NCBI GenBank assembly: GCA_041905595.1
Contig: JAYRKT010000024.1
Coordinates: 1 to 64,000 of the forward strand
Reading direction: 5' to 3'
DNA from: Aliitabrizicola sp041905595
GTDB lineage: Bacteria; Pseudomonadota; Alphaproteobacteria; Rhodobacterales; Rhodobacteraceae
DNA: 64,000 nt
Positions 43,742 through 52,644 of this stretch are shown in pieces. The notes under the pieces were generated by a model. It saw nothing but the letters and a program-made list of their open reading frames with translations, was not told the DNA's origin and made no database searches. The translations under genes were made by a program, and so were the position numbers. Within the stretch, counting starts at the first letter, position 1. Every line of letters begins with the position of its first letter.

Positions 43742-44128
43742 CTACTCGGCGATGGTTGACTTCGCAATGCAAACGCGGAACGACTGGTTCAAGAAGGCCC
43801 AGATCCACAGCGGCAAGCGAACATCGGGCTTCCCAACGGCATGTGACTTGCGCACGATCGTTCCCGACGACAGCAACGGGCCGTCAGCTGCTACAGAAAA
43901 GATCGCCTGATAGCGCTCATGACGTTCGACCATGCTGTCATCCGGTTCATCGCAGGGGCTTTCTTCTTCAGTCGTTCCCGCCTGATCAAGCAATCGCTGC
44001 AATAGACGGACCAGTTCGCCTTCATCCAGGTTTTCCGCGCCCACGAAGCGGTTGTCACCGTTGCTTGCCAGAATAGGTTCGTCCAGCTTGGCCTGAACCG
44101 CGCGATTGTCCCGGTTCTGGGCATTCTG
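43742..44128 (-). pseudogene. 3' remnant of a low-affinity iron permease family gene
   Basis: The frame read from 44128 begins QNAQNRDNRAVQAKLDE and continues NRFVGAENLDEGELVRLLQR. This matches the region just after the last helix of low-affinity iron permease (Fet4-type) proteins, where QNTQNRD..A.QLKLDEL is typical. All membrane segments are missing because the gene is cut exactly where the IS3-like left end (TGGCCTGCCCCC) begins. The last 60 or so residues to the stop at 43742 are not recognised. Confidence 0.6.
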
Positions 44129-44194
44129 TGGCCTGCCCCCTGAAAAGTGGTCCTTCCTGAGGTATGGCTTTCGAGCCATTTGGAGGATGCAGGA

Positions 44195-44532
44195 ATGCCC
44201 CAGAAGAAGCACAAGCCGGAGGAGATCGTCGCGAAGCTGCGGCAGGTCGACGTGTTGGTGTCCCAAGGCCAATCGGTTGCGGAGGCCGTGCGGTCAATCG
44301 GCGTGACGCAGTTCACCTACTCCCGGTGGCGCAGGGAGTTCGGCGGGCTGAAGTTCAACCAGGTGAAGCGGCTGAAGGAGTTGGACAAGGATCGTGCCAT
44401 TGAGGCGCTATTGGTTCGAGCCCAATGGCGAGTGAGCGCCTCCGGAAGGCGGTCTCCGACCTGACGCTCGAGAAGCTGATCCTGCGAGAGGCGGCATCGG
44501 GAACCGAAGGTCCGCGTCAGCGGAACTACTGA
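44195..44532 (+). pseudogene. IS3-family transposase orfA, disrupted
   Basis: Begins MPQKKHKPEEIVAKLRQVDV, the helix-turn-helix subunit of the IS3 transposase. After KRLKELDKD (about 44394) the frame is broken by roughly 40 extra bases. The conserved ERLRKAVSDLTLEKLILREA continues in another frame to the TGA at 44530-44532. Confidence 0.75.
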
Positions 44533-44896
44533 GCCCCGCCCGCCGCCGTGCTTGCATCGAGCACGTCAGGCAGAAGTTCGACGTCTCGGAACGCCTCGCC
44601 TGTCGCGTGCTCGGGCAGCATCGTTCGACCCAGCGGAAGGTGCCGCGCGGACGGGCCGATGTAGACGCGCTGACCGCAGACATCATCGCGCTCGCCTCGC
44701 AATTCGGCCGCTATGGCTACCGGCGCATCTCGGTGCTGCTGCGCGAGGCCGGTTGGGCGGTGAACGTGAAACGGGTCGAGCGCATATGGCGGCGGGATTG
44801 AGGAGGATCAGCAAAGCGTCCAGTGGACGGTTTGCCCGACGAAGCTGAAGGTCCCGCAGAAGAAACCGAGGGGGAGCCGGCTCTGGCTGAACTTCC
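44529..44896 (+). pseudogene. IS3-family transposase orfB, N-terminal fragment, disrupted
   Basis: Reads LSPARRRACIEHVRQKFDVS..GRYGYRRISVLLREAGWAVN..RIWRR, the N-terminal part of an IS3 orfB, to a stop at 44801. After about 45 foreign bases, LKVPQKKPRGSRLWLN resumes in another frame. The rve/DDE catalytic core is absent. Confidence 0.75.
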
Positions 44897-44966
44897 GTCT
44901 CATCATATCCACTCTTCAGGTCGTTGGTCACGATCTTATCTTTGTGACCACGAAACCGGCAGCAGC

Positions 44967-45244
44967 TCAATCCACCGACTCGTTCGAATAGAACTTCCGC
45001 GTCTTCACGGTCAAACCATGACCGTCGTCCCGGACCGTGACGGCCTGCATTCCCATGTCTCCGCCATCGATCTCGACATCCACGCGCGTTGCATCCGCAT
45101 CAAGGCCGTTCCAGATAAGCTCCGACACAGCCTGCACAGGACTGGCATCTGCAGATGGTCGTACTCCACCTGGACCCAGAAACTACCAGCCACTTGACTG
45201 ACTCCTGCACGACACTCGTCCTTTAAGAATTCGCCGTAAGGCAC
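44967..45244 (-). pseudogene. N-terminal remnant of an HSP90/HATPase-like ATP-binding protein
   Basis: On the minus strand, SPVQAVSELIWNGLDADATR and VRDDGHGLTV match the N-box and G1 motifs of HSP90/MutL-type ATP-binding proteins (ELI.N.LDADA, D.G.G). The stretch just upstream, VQVEYDHLQ, is in a different frame, indicating a frameshift near 45155. A stop at 44967 removes the rest. It is probably debris of a mobile or defence-type gene. Confidence 0.5.
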
Positions 45245-45440
45245 GACGCGTCAAGAAAACCGAGGCGCTTTGGAGCGGATAGACCGCCAACTCGATCAGT
45301 GCGTCCCCGGTCGATCTTTAGGCCGCGACTCGATCTGCCGCCGATTTGGTAGGATGTATTGGTAGGAGTTTGCAGTCATCAACCAGCCTGCGTCACTTAA
45401 ATGTCTAATAGAAAAGGGATTTCTTATTTCATCGCATTAG
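45245..45440. other. Non-coding spacer beside tRNA-Met
   Basis: AT-richer sequence with no convincing gene. It has a short direct repeat TTGGTAGGA at 45346-45354 and 45359-45367. It borders the 3' end of the tRNA gene, where mobile elements usually integrate. Confidence 0.5.
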
Positions 45441-45517
45441 TGGTGGCGAGGGGGGGACTCGAACCCCCGACCCCGCGATTATGAGTCGCGTGCTCTAACC
45501 AGCTGAGCTACCTAGCC
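45441..45517 (-). tRNA. tRNA-Met (CAT), elongator
   Basis: 77 bases including encoded CCA. D arm GCTCAGCTGGTTAGAGC, anticodon CAT (45481-45483) in loop CTCATAA, T arm GGGGG-TTCGAGT-CCCCC. The acceptor 5' arm is GGCTAGG against 3' CCTCGCC, leaving a U4-C69 mismatch; the other six pairs are intact. The body is that of alphaproteobacterial elongator tRNA-Met, not the initiator. Confidence 0.93.
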
Positions 45518-45553
45518 ACTGGCTGGGGTGATTAGGCAAGGCGCGCGGAGGCG

Positions 45554-47581
45554 TCAAGCGGATTCGGCAGCGGCCCGGGGACCATGGGCGACCCGGGGGC
45601 GGCCGCTGGCGGTGACGCTCACGCTTGCCTCAAGGAACATCTTCTGACCCTCGACCTCAGCCTCACGGATTTCGCGTGCGACGGTCAGCCGCAGATCCTC
45701 GGCACCGGCCGCTCGCGCCCGGTCCGACGCTTCGGATGTCAGTGCAGCCTCCAGCGCCGCCAGCGCGGTATCCCGGCTGGCAAAGGTCGTCAGCCCCTCG
45801 GGCAGGTGCACGGTGAAGCGGCCTTCGCCGGGGCTGGTGACCATGCCGGTCGCGCGCTGGCTGACCTGGCCGACCACGGCGCCAATGGCATTCGCCACCC
45901 CCGCATGTTCCGGCAGGATCATCCGGCACTGAAGCCGCTCGCCGACCGCGCCGTAATAGGAGGGTGCCGAAGCACCAAGACCAATCACGGGCACCCCAAG
46001 GCGCAACGTCGTCTCGACCACGCCCCGGTGATGTGAAAGGCCAAGCCGGGTCAGGGGATGGCGCGCCAGCACTTCCGGCATCTCTCCCGCAAAGGCCGGG
46101 TCCTCGCCGAATGCGGCTTCAAGCAGGCAATCCACGGTCTGGGCCGTAAGCTGGTCAACGACTGACTGCGCCAGTGTCGCGGCATCCGGGGCAAAGCGTT
46201 CGCCCTTGCCATTCCGCCGCTTCGCCAGCAGCCGCACCGCCTTTTCCGCGGCCGTGCCGTCCCAGCTGTCCAGCCGGCCGAGCACATGGCTTGCATCGGA
46301 CGGCGTAACGCCCGACAGCATCACCAATCCGCGCGCCACCAGTCGTTCCAGCGCCGCGACCTCAAGACGCGAGGTCAGCGCGGCCATGGCCGGCATCGGC
46401 CCGGTGATGCGGCTGAGCACTGCCGTTTCGCGGGCATTCAGCCCGCCGGCCTGACCGCCCATCGGGATGACGAAACGACCATCGAGTTCCCCAACGGCAT
46501 CGTTCGACAGCCACCGGTCGAGCGCCTCGTGCACCATCGCGCCGTGATCCACGGCCAGCAGCGAAACCGGGACCAGCCGGCGCGGCCCAAGGCGCAGGCC
46601 GCCCGAAAGCCCCTCGGTCACCACATGCACCTCGCTGTCACCGCCGAGGCCGGTGGTGCGCATCGCCACAGCCTCTACCATGGTGCGGTAGGGGCCGACG
46701 CGGGCGCCTGCCGGGTCGATCTCGGGCAGGCCGTCCCGCAGCAGCGCCACATCCGTCGTCGTGCCGCCGATGTCGCTGACCAGCGCATCCGCCTCGCCAG
46801 TCAGCCAGCGTGCGCCCACGATGCTGGCGGCGGGACCGGACAGGATCGTTTCGATCGGGCGTTCACGCACCATGGCGGCCGAAATGAGCGCCCCGTCGCC
46901 GCGCACCACCATCAGCGGCGCGTCGATCCCGACCGCCACCAGATGCCGCTCGCAAGCCGCAACGAGGCGGTCGATCATCCCGATCAGCCGCGCGTTCAGC
47001 ACAGCCGTCAGCGCCCGCTTCGGACCATTGAGATTGGCGGAAAGCTCGTGCGAGCAGGTGACCGGCCGCCCGGTCAGCCGCCGGATCGCCTCTCGCGCGG
47101 CGATCTCGTGGGCGGGGTTGCGTGTGGCAAAGCGGGAAGCCACGGCAAAGCCCATGACCTGCGGCCCAAGCTCCGCCGCCGCCTGTTCAAGCCGGGCAAG
47201 GTCCAGCGGTGCCAGTTCCTGCCCGGCATGGCCGTGGCCGCCGCTCAGGTGGATTACCGGATCGCCCTTCAGCGCTTCGACCAGCCCGCCGCGTTCGAGG
47301 TCGCCTTCGTCAAACCCGATGAAGATCAGCGCAACGCGGCCGCCCTGCCCTTCCACCAGCGCATTGGTGGCAAGCGTGGTCGACAGAGACACCAGCGCCA
47401 CATCCGTGGGCGCCACGCCCGCCTCGGCCAGCGCGGCATCGACCGCCCGTCCGACGCCAAGCGCCAGGTCGGCGCGCGTGGTCAGCGACTTGGCCGAGCC
47501 AATGACGCGCGTCGCCGCCTCGTCCACGATCACCGCATCGGTATAGGTGCCACCCGTATCGACGCCGAGAAAAACCGCCAT
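45554..47581 (-). CDS. hyuA: Hydantoinase/oxoprolinase A-type protein
   Basis: ATP-dependent ring-opening enzyme of the HyuA/OplA family, 675 residues, starting MAVFLGVDTGGTYTDAVIVD. The N-terminal ASKHA-type GVDTGGTYTDA, the central SGPAASIVGARWL and SDIGGTTTDVALLRDG phosphate-binding motifs and the C-terminal GLGASAPSYY are present. HyuA normally works with HyuB on hydantoins, 5-oxoproline or acetone-like substrates. No hyuB-type gene is found on either side here, so the substrate is unknown. It is divergent from the MFS gene. Confidence 0.88.
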   Translation of the reverse strand: MAVFLGVDTGGTYTDAVIVDEAATRVIGSAKSLTTRADLALGVGRAVDAALAEAGVAPTDVALVSLSTTLATNALVEGQGGRVALIFIGFDEGDLERGGLVEALKGDPVIHLSGGHGHAGQELAPLDLARLEQAAAELGPQVMGFAVASRFATRNPAHEIAAREAIRRLTGRPVTCSHELSANLNGPKRALTAVLNARLIGMIDRLVAACERHLVAVGIDAPLMVVRGDGALISAAMVRERPIETILSGPAASIVGARWLTGEADALVSDIGGTTTDVALLRDGLPEIDPAGARVGPYRTMVEAVAMRTTGLGGDSEVHVVTEGLSGGLRLGPRRLVPVSLLAVDHGAMVHEALDRWLSNDAVGELDGRFVIPMGGQAGGLNARETAVLSRITGPMPAMAALTSRLEVAALERLVARGLVMLSGVTPSDASHVLGRLDSWDGTAAEKAVRLLAKRRNGKGERFAPDAATLAQSVVDQLTAQTVDCLLEAAFGEDPAFAGEMPEVLARHPLTRLGLSHHRGVVETTLRLGVPVIGLGASAPSYYGAVGERLQCRMILPEHAGVANAIGAVVGQVSQRATGMVTSPGEGRFTVHLPEGLTTFASRDTALAALEAALTSEASDRARAAGAEDLRLTVAREIREAEVEGQKMFLEASVSVTASGRPRVAHGPRAAAESA

Positions 47582-47725
47582 TCGCCCGCCCTTGCCTTGT
47601 TCCAGACGCTCCGGGTCTAGCGCGCGGCGCCGGAATGATCATCCCCGGATGCGACTTTTCCCTGCCGCCTTCCGTCCGGGTACTGGTGTTTCCTGCGGCG
47701 CGGTGCGAACTCTGGTCGAAACCCG

Positions 47726-48994
47726 ATGCGACGGTGCACCTTGCCGCTTTCTCCCTTCCAGCGTTTCGTTGCCGCAAGCGGGCTGACCAACCTTGCCGAC
47801 GGGGTCGCGACCGTAGCCTGGGGCTGGGTTGCCTCGCTTCTGACCCGCGATCCGCTGTTGATCTCTTTCGTGCCTATCGCGCTCAGGCTGCCCTGGTTCC
47901 TGTTCGCCCTTCCGGCCGGGATCGTTACCGACCGGATGGATCGCCGCCATCTGATCCTGCGCATGGACGCCGTGCGGGCCGTCGCTTTCGCCGCTGCGGC
48001 CACGGCCCTGTGGCGGGCGCTCCCCCTTGCGCCGGCCCCAGATCGCGGGGTGTCGTCGCCCTTTCTGTTTGGCGTGGTCATGGCTGCCGCGTTCATCGTC
48101 GGCATCGCCGAGGTGTTCCGCGACAACGCTGCGCAGACGATGCTGCCGGCCATTGTCAGCCATAGCGACCTCGAGCGGGCGAACGGCCGGCTCTGGAGCG
48201 TCGAGATGGTCGGCAATGCGCTTCTTGGTCCGGCACTTGGCGCTTTCCTGATCGCGGCCGCAGTGCCGTTGCCGTTTGGCGCCAATGCGCTGGCTTATGC
48301 TCTTGCCATCCTTCTTGTCGCCAGTGTGGCGGGCCGGTTCCAGCCAGAGACGACCAGCGAACGGAACTGGAAACGCGAGCTGTCAGAGGGCTGGCGTTTC
48401 CTCAGGGCAGCGCCGCTCCTGCGGATGCTTGCGGTCATCACCGGGCTCTGGAACCTGCTGTTCCAGATGACAACGGTCGCCCTTCTTCTGCATGCGCAGG
48501 AGAATCTCGGGCTTGGGGCCCGCGGCTACGGCCTCGTCCTGGCGGGGGGCGCGGTCGGCGGGGTGCTGGCCGGCTTCACCGCCGAAGGGTTCGTGCGGCG
48601 CTTTGGGCAGGGCGCGGTCGCGCGCTGGTCGCTTTTCGCCTCGGCGCCGGCCTTTCTCGGCATGGCGCTGGCGCCGGGCGGCTGGTCGCTGGCGCTGGTC
48701 CTGGCGACTTTCGAATACTCCGGCATCCTGTGGAACACTGTTTCCGTCTCGTACCGCCAGCGCAGCATCCCCGACCACCTTCTGGGTCGGGTCAACAGCC
48801 TGTACCGGCTGCTTGCCTGGGGCATGATGCCAGTGGGCCTGGCCCTGTCGGGCCTGATTGTCAGGTCGGCCGAGACCGTGATGCCGCGGCCGCTTGCCCT
48901 GTCGATGCCGTTCTTCGTCGCCACGGCCGGCGCAATCGCATTGGTGGTGTTTGGCTGGCGCGGCCTTAGGACCGGCTTCGCCGTCCCCGCCTAG
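47726..48994 (+). CDS. MFS transporter (MFS_3/EntS-like)
   Basis: Membrane transporter of 422 residues with about 12 helices. The MFS loop 2-3 motif is AGIVTDRMDRRHLILRMDAV. FRDNAAQTMLPAIVSHSDLE is the signature region of the EntS/macrolide-efflux-like MFS_3 group, followed by ERANGRLWSVEMVGNALLGP. Probably an exporter of a siderophore-like or toxic compound; no linked biosynthetic genes. Its TAG overlaps the convergent rpoN stop (CTAG). Confidence 0.85.
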   Translation: MRRCTLPLSPFQRFVAASGLTNLADGVATVAWGWVASLLTRDPLLISFVPIALRLPWFLFALPAGIVTDRMDRRHLILRMDAVRAVAFAAAATALWRALPLAPAPDRGVSSPFLFGVVMAAAFIVGIAEVFRDNAAQTMLPAIVSHSDLERANGRLWSVEMVGNALLGPALGAFLIAAAVPLPFGANALAYALAILLVASVAGRFQPETTSERNWKRELSEGWRFLRAAPLLRMLAVITGLWNLLFQMTTVALLLHAQENLGLGARGYGLVLAGGAVGGVLAGFTAEGFVRRFGQGAVARWSLFASAPAFLGMALAPGGWSLALVLATFEYSGILWNTVSVSYRQRSIPDHLLGRVNSLYRLLAWGMMPVGLALSGLIVRSAETVMPRPLALSMPFFVATAGAIALVVFGWRGLRTGFAVPA

Positions 48995-50247
48995 CGCCGG
49001 CGCTGGCCTGCAATCGGGATGCGCAGCATCTCGCGGTATTTCGTGACCGTCCGACGCGCCACGGGATGACCGACCAGCGCCAGCGCCTCTGCCAGCGCCC
49101 GGTCGCTCAGGGGCCGGCGCGGGTTTTCGGCCGCGATCAACCGCACCAGCGCCGTCCGGATCGCCGGCCCGGAACTGTCGCCAAGTTGCGTGGCGAAGAG
49201 ATCGGCCATGCGCCAGGTGCCGAGCGGCGTCGCGACGGCCACCCCGGCGATCGCGCGGCTGACGGTGCTGTCGTTTATCCTCAGCGTCTCGGCGATCTCG
49301 GACTGGCGCAAGGGCCGCAGCGCGCCGAGCCCGGCCTCGAGCGCCGCCGATTGCCGCGACAGGACTTCGCGCGCGACACGCAGAACTGTCAGGTTCCGCC
49401 GTTCCAGCATCCGCGTCAGGTCCAGTGCCGCGGCGAGACGGGCGCGATCCTCTGCTTCGGTCGGCCGTCCGGCCGGGCGGACGACCGCGACCGCTGGCAA
49501 GGCGGATCGGTTGAGCTGCACATCCCACCCATCGGCGGTCCGCGTTACCACGAGGTCCGGCTCGCGGGCATCCGCAATGCCGGGATCGAACTGTGCCCCA
49601 GGCTTGGGATCAAAGCTTCGGATCACACGGATGCAGCGCAGCACATCGGCCTCGTCGCAGGCGGCAAGCCGCGCCAGACGGGCAATCGCGCCTTCCGCAA
49701 GCAAAGGCAGGTTGTCAAGACAGACTTCCATCACGCCGTCCAGCGCGCCCGCTTCCTCGGCCTGGATGCGCAGGCAGTCCGACAGCCCCTGCGCGAAAAG
49801 ACCCGCTGGCTCCATGCGCTGCAGACGCGCCAGCACCGCTGCCGCATCGCCCGCCGCGCATCCCGCCCGGCGCGCCAGATCGTCCAGCGGCACACCCAGC
49901 CAGCCAGAGGGCTCCAGCGCTTCGGCCAGGACCAGCGCGATCTGCCTTTCGCGCGGCGACCGCGTCAACAGCTCGATCTGGGTCAGGACATGCGACATCA
50001 GGCTCGGCCCCGGCGCCGCGGCCTCGGGCGCGGAACCGGTTGCAAATGCCTGACTCCAGCGCGGCAGCCACTGTCCGGGTTCGACCGGCGGCGCTTCGAC
50101 CCGTAGATAGGGGTTGCTCTCGGCCTGCTCTTCCAGAAACCGCGTCAGCCCGCCCGCATCCATCCGCAGAAGCCGGATCGAATTTTGCAGCGCGACATTA
50201 AGCTGCAGACGCTGGCTCTGGTGCAGACCGATGCGCTGGCCGGACAT
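48991..50247 (-). CDS. rpoN: RNA polymerase sigma-54 factor, short form
   Basis: Sigma-54 of 418 residues, starting MSGQRIGLHQSQRLQLNVAL with GGGAGG eight bases upstream. Region I is Q/L-rich (RLQLNVALQNSIRLLRMD); region II is very short; the core-binding domain spans about 75-240. The C-terminal DNA-binding part has the HTH LRINDSTVSRAIAGVAVATP and the RpoN box ARRTVTKYRE. Most sigma-54 proteins are 470-500 residues, so the acidic region is nearly absent, as in other Rhodobacter-type RpoN. It would need a bacterial enhancer-binding activator; none is in the window. Confidence 0.92.
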   Translation of the reverse strand: MSGQRIGLHQSQRLQLNVALQNSIRLLRMDAGGLTRFLEEQAESNPYLRVEAPPVEPGQWLPRWSQAFATGSAPEAAAPGPSLMSHVLTQIELLTRSPRERQIALVLAEALEPSGWLGVPLDDLARRAGCAAGDAAAVLARLQRMEPAGLFAQGLSDCLRIQAEEAGALDGVMEVCLDNLPLLAEGAIARLARLAACDEADVLRCIRVIRSFDPKPGAQFDPGIADAREPDLVVTRTADGWDVQLNRSALPAVAVVRPAGRPTEAEDRARLAAALDLTRMLERRNLTVLRVAREVLSRQSAALEAGLGALRPLRQSEIAETLRINDSTVSRAIAGVAVATPLGTWRMADLFATQLGDSSGPAIRTALVRLIAAENPRRPLSDRALAEALALVGHPVARRTVTKYREMLRIPIAGQRRR

Positions 50248-50364
50248 GGACGGACCTCCCGTGCTCAACCGTAAGAAGCAGTCCGCCGCGACGCAACGCC
50301 CCTCGCGGTTTCCGCGCCTGAACGCTAGTCTGCCGCCTATCTCAACGCCCGGAAGCCTTGCCCG

Positions 50365-52551
50365 ATGATGGATGGACTGCCCCTGACCCGCGATCTGGTG
50401 CTGATCGGCGGTGGTCACGCTCACGCGCTTGTCCTGCGCATGTGGGGCATGAACCCGCTGCCCGGAGCGCGGCTGACCGTGATCAACCCGCATCCGGTCG
50501 CCCCCTATTCCGGGATGCTGCCCGGTCATGTCGCCGGGCATTACCGGCGCGAGGAAATGATGATCGACCTCGTGCGCCTGGCACGCCATGCCGGGGCGCG
50601 GTTGATCCGGTCGCGGGCCACAGGGATGGACCGCGCCAATCGCCTCGTGCTGGTCGAAGGCCGGGATCCTCTGCCCTACGACATCGCCTCGATCGACATC
50701 GGCATCACGACCGACCTGCCCGCGCTTCCAGGTTTCCTGGACCATGCCGTGCCCGCGAAGCCCTTCGACATCTATTCCGAACGTTGGCAACGCTTCGTTG
50801 ACGCAACCTTGCCCCGACCGCGCATGGTTGTCATCGGCGCGGGGGTTGCCGGTGTCGAACTGGCCCTCGCCTCGGCCCACCGGCTGCGACAGAACGGACG
50901 GGCGCCCGAAGTGACGCTGGTCGACCGCGATCTGCATCCCCTCGGCGCAGTCGGAACGGGGGCGCGGGCGGCTCTGCTGCGCCATGTCCGGCAGGCCGGT
51001 ATCATGCTCATCGCCGGGGTCGAACCGGTGGAAGTTACCGCCGACTCCGTCATCCTGTCCGACGGTCGCACCCTGCCTTCGGACTTCACCCTTGGCGTCG
51101 CAGGGGCCCGTCCTCAGGGCTGGCTGGCGCAGACGGGCCTGCAATTGCGGGATGGCTTCGTCACCATAGATCCGAACCTGCGCACATCAGATCCCGCAAT
51201 CTTCGCCGCCGGCGACTGTGCCGAGATGGCATGGGCGCCACGTCCCAAGGCCGGCGTCTATGCCGTGCGTCAGGCGCCGATCCTGCAGCATAACCTGCGC
51301 GCGGCTCTGTCCGGCGGCGAGATGTGGCGCTATCGACCGCAGCGCGACTACCTCAAGCTGATCTCGGCGGGAGGCAAGACGGCGGTTGCTGACAAATGGG
51401 GCCTGCCACTCGATGGTAGCTGGCTTTGGCGGTGGAAGGACAGCATCGACCGCCGCTTCATCGCGATGCTCGCCAACTTGCCGACGATGGCGCCACCGCC
51501 CCTCCCCCTGCCCCGCGCCGAAGGCCTGGAAGAGGCCCTCGGCAAAAAGCCCCTCTGCGGCGGCTGCGGCGCAAAGGTGGGCGCACGTGATCTTTCCGCG
51601 GCGTTGGCCGGGGTGCCGCAACCGAAGCGGCCCGATGTGTTGTCCGGCCCTGGCGACGATGCCGCGATCCTGCGCCATGAGACTGGCGTCCAGGTCATGA
51701 CAACCGACCACCTGCGCAGTCTCTGCGATGATCCGGCGCTGATGGCGCGGCTGGCTGCCGTCCATGCGCTTGGCGACATCTGGGCGATGGGGGCCGAGCC
51801 ACAGGTGGCGTTGGCCCAGATCATCCTGCCGCGCATGGCGGCGCGGATGCAGGCCGACACGCTGCGCGAGATCATGGCGGCCGCAGCCGCTGTCTTCGCA
51901 GCCGCCGGGGCGGATGTCGTGGGCGGGCACACGACGATCGGCGCCGAACTGACGATCGGCTTCACCGTGACTGGCCTTGCCGCCCGGGCGATCACCAAAG
52001 CCGGGGTATGGCCCGGAGATGCCCTGCTCCTGACCAAGCCCATCGGCTCAGGCACGGTCATGGCCGCGCTGATGGCCCAGGCGCCCCTTTCAGTGCCGCT
52101 TTTGGGCGAAGCGGCCGATGCGGCCTGGCGCAGCATGGCGCGTCCCCTGTCCGCCGATGCCGCCATCCTTGCCCCTGACGCGCACGCCATGACCGATGTC
52201 ACCGGCTTTGGCCTTGCCGGTCACCTGCTTGAGATGCTGTCGGCCTCGAACTGCGCGGCCGAACTGGATCTGTCTGCGCTGCCCCTCCTGCCGGGTGCAG
52301 AGGCCCTTGCAGCCTCGGGGCAGGAATCGACGATTGCCCCGGCCAACCGCGCGGCAACGATGGGACGGATGCTGTTTACGGAAAGCCCGAAAGCCGCGCT
52401 GCTGTTCGACCCGCAGACCTGCGGCGGTCTTCTCGCCGCAGTCCCGCCGGAGCGGGCCGAGTTGCTGCTCCACGCATTGCGCGCGAAGGGCATTCCGGCC
52501 GCGATCATCGGCAAGGCCGTCGAAGGCGCGCCCTTCCTGACCATCGACTGA
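50365..52551 (+). CDS. selD: Selenide,water dikinase fused to an NDH-type flavoprotein
   Basis: A 728-residue fusion. Residues 1-365 are a pyridine-nucleotide-disulfide-type oxidoreductase (FAD motif LVLIGGGHAHALVLRMWG, NAD motif MVVIGAGVAGVELALASAHR). Residues about 385-728 are selenophosphate synthetase: catalytic C398 in LCGGCGAKVGARDLSA, ATP site GPGDDAAIL, GGHTTIG, MTDVTGFGLAGHL and QTCGGLL. SelD makes selenophosphate from selenide and ATP, and the flavoprotein half may generate or deliver reduced selenium. It is convergent with mnmH, the visible selenophosphate user. Confidence 0.92.
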   Translation: MMDGLPLTRDLVLIGGGHAHALVLRMWGMNPLPGARLTVINPHPVAPYSGMLPGHVAGHYRREEMMIDLVRLARHAGARLIRSRATGMDRANRLVLVEGRDPLPYDIASIDIGITTDLPALPGFLDHAVPAKPFDIYSERWQRFVDATLPRPRMVVIGAGVAGVELALASAHRLRQNGRAPEVTLVDRDLHPLGAVGTGARAALLRHVRQAGIMLIAGVEPVEVTADSVILSDGRTLPSDFTLGVAGARPQGWLAQTGLQLRDGFVTIDPNLRTSDPAIFAAGDCAEMAWAPRPKAGVYAVRQAPILQHNLRAALSGGEMWRYRPQRDYLKLISAGGKTAVADKWGLPLDGSWLWRWKDSIDRRFIAMLANLPTMAPPPLPLPRAEGLEEALGKKPLCGGCGAKVGARDLSAALAGVPQPKRPDVLSGPGDDAAILRHETGVQVMTTDHLRSLCDDPALMARLAAVHALGDIWAMGAEPQVALAQIILPRMAARMQADTLREIMAAAAAVFAAAGADVVGGHTTIGAELTIGFTVTGLAARAITKAGVWPGDALLLTKPIGSGTVMAALMAQAPLSVPLLGEAADAAWRSMARPLSADAAILAPDAHAMTDVTGFGLAGHLLEMLSASNCAAELDLSALPLLPGAEALAASGQESTIAPANRAATMGRMLFTESPKAALLFDPQTCGGLLAAVPPERAELLLHALRAKGIPAAIIGKAVEGAPFLTID

Positions 52552-52599
52552 AGAGGCCTCCTGCCCATCTTCCGTCCTGCAGATATCCTCTGGGGTGAA

Positions 52600-52616
52600 T
52601 GGCCCGGCACGGGCCA
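52600..52616. terminator. Hairpin between selD and mnmH
   Basis: TGGCCCG-GCA-CGGGCCA, seven perfect pairs with a three-base loop, between convergent stops. There is no T-run on either side. Confidence 0.4.
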
Positions 52617-52644
52617 GAGCGGGCAGACAGCCCCTTCTTCTTGC

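Larger units (their letters stand above)
44129..44896 (+). mobile_element. Degenerate IS3-family insertion sequence
   Basis: The left end TGGCCTGCCCCCTGAAAAGT (44129-44148) starts with TG as in IS3 elements. orfA and orfB fragments follow, and recognisable sequence stops after the orfB reading RLWLN near 44896. No right inverted repeat or target duplication was found. The element is therefore truncated at its right side. Confidence 0.7.

Noticed and set aside
50248..51144. 300-residue N-terminal extension of the rpoN frame
   Set aside because: It is antisense to selD, has no sigma-54 features, and a strong ribosome site sits before the ATG at 50247.
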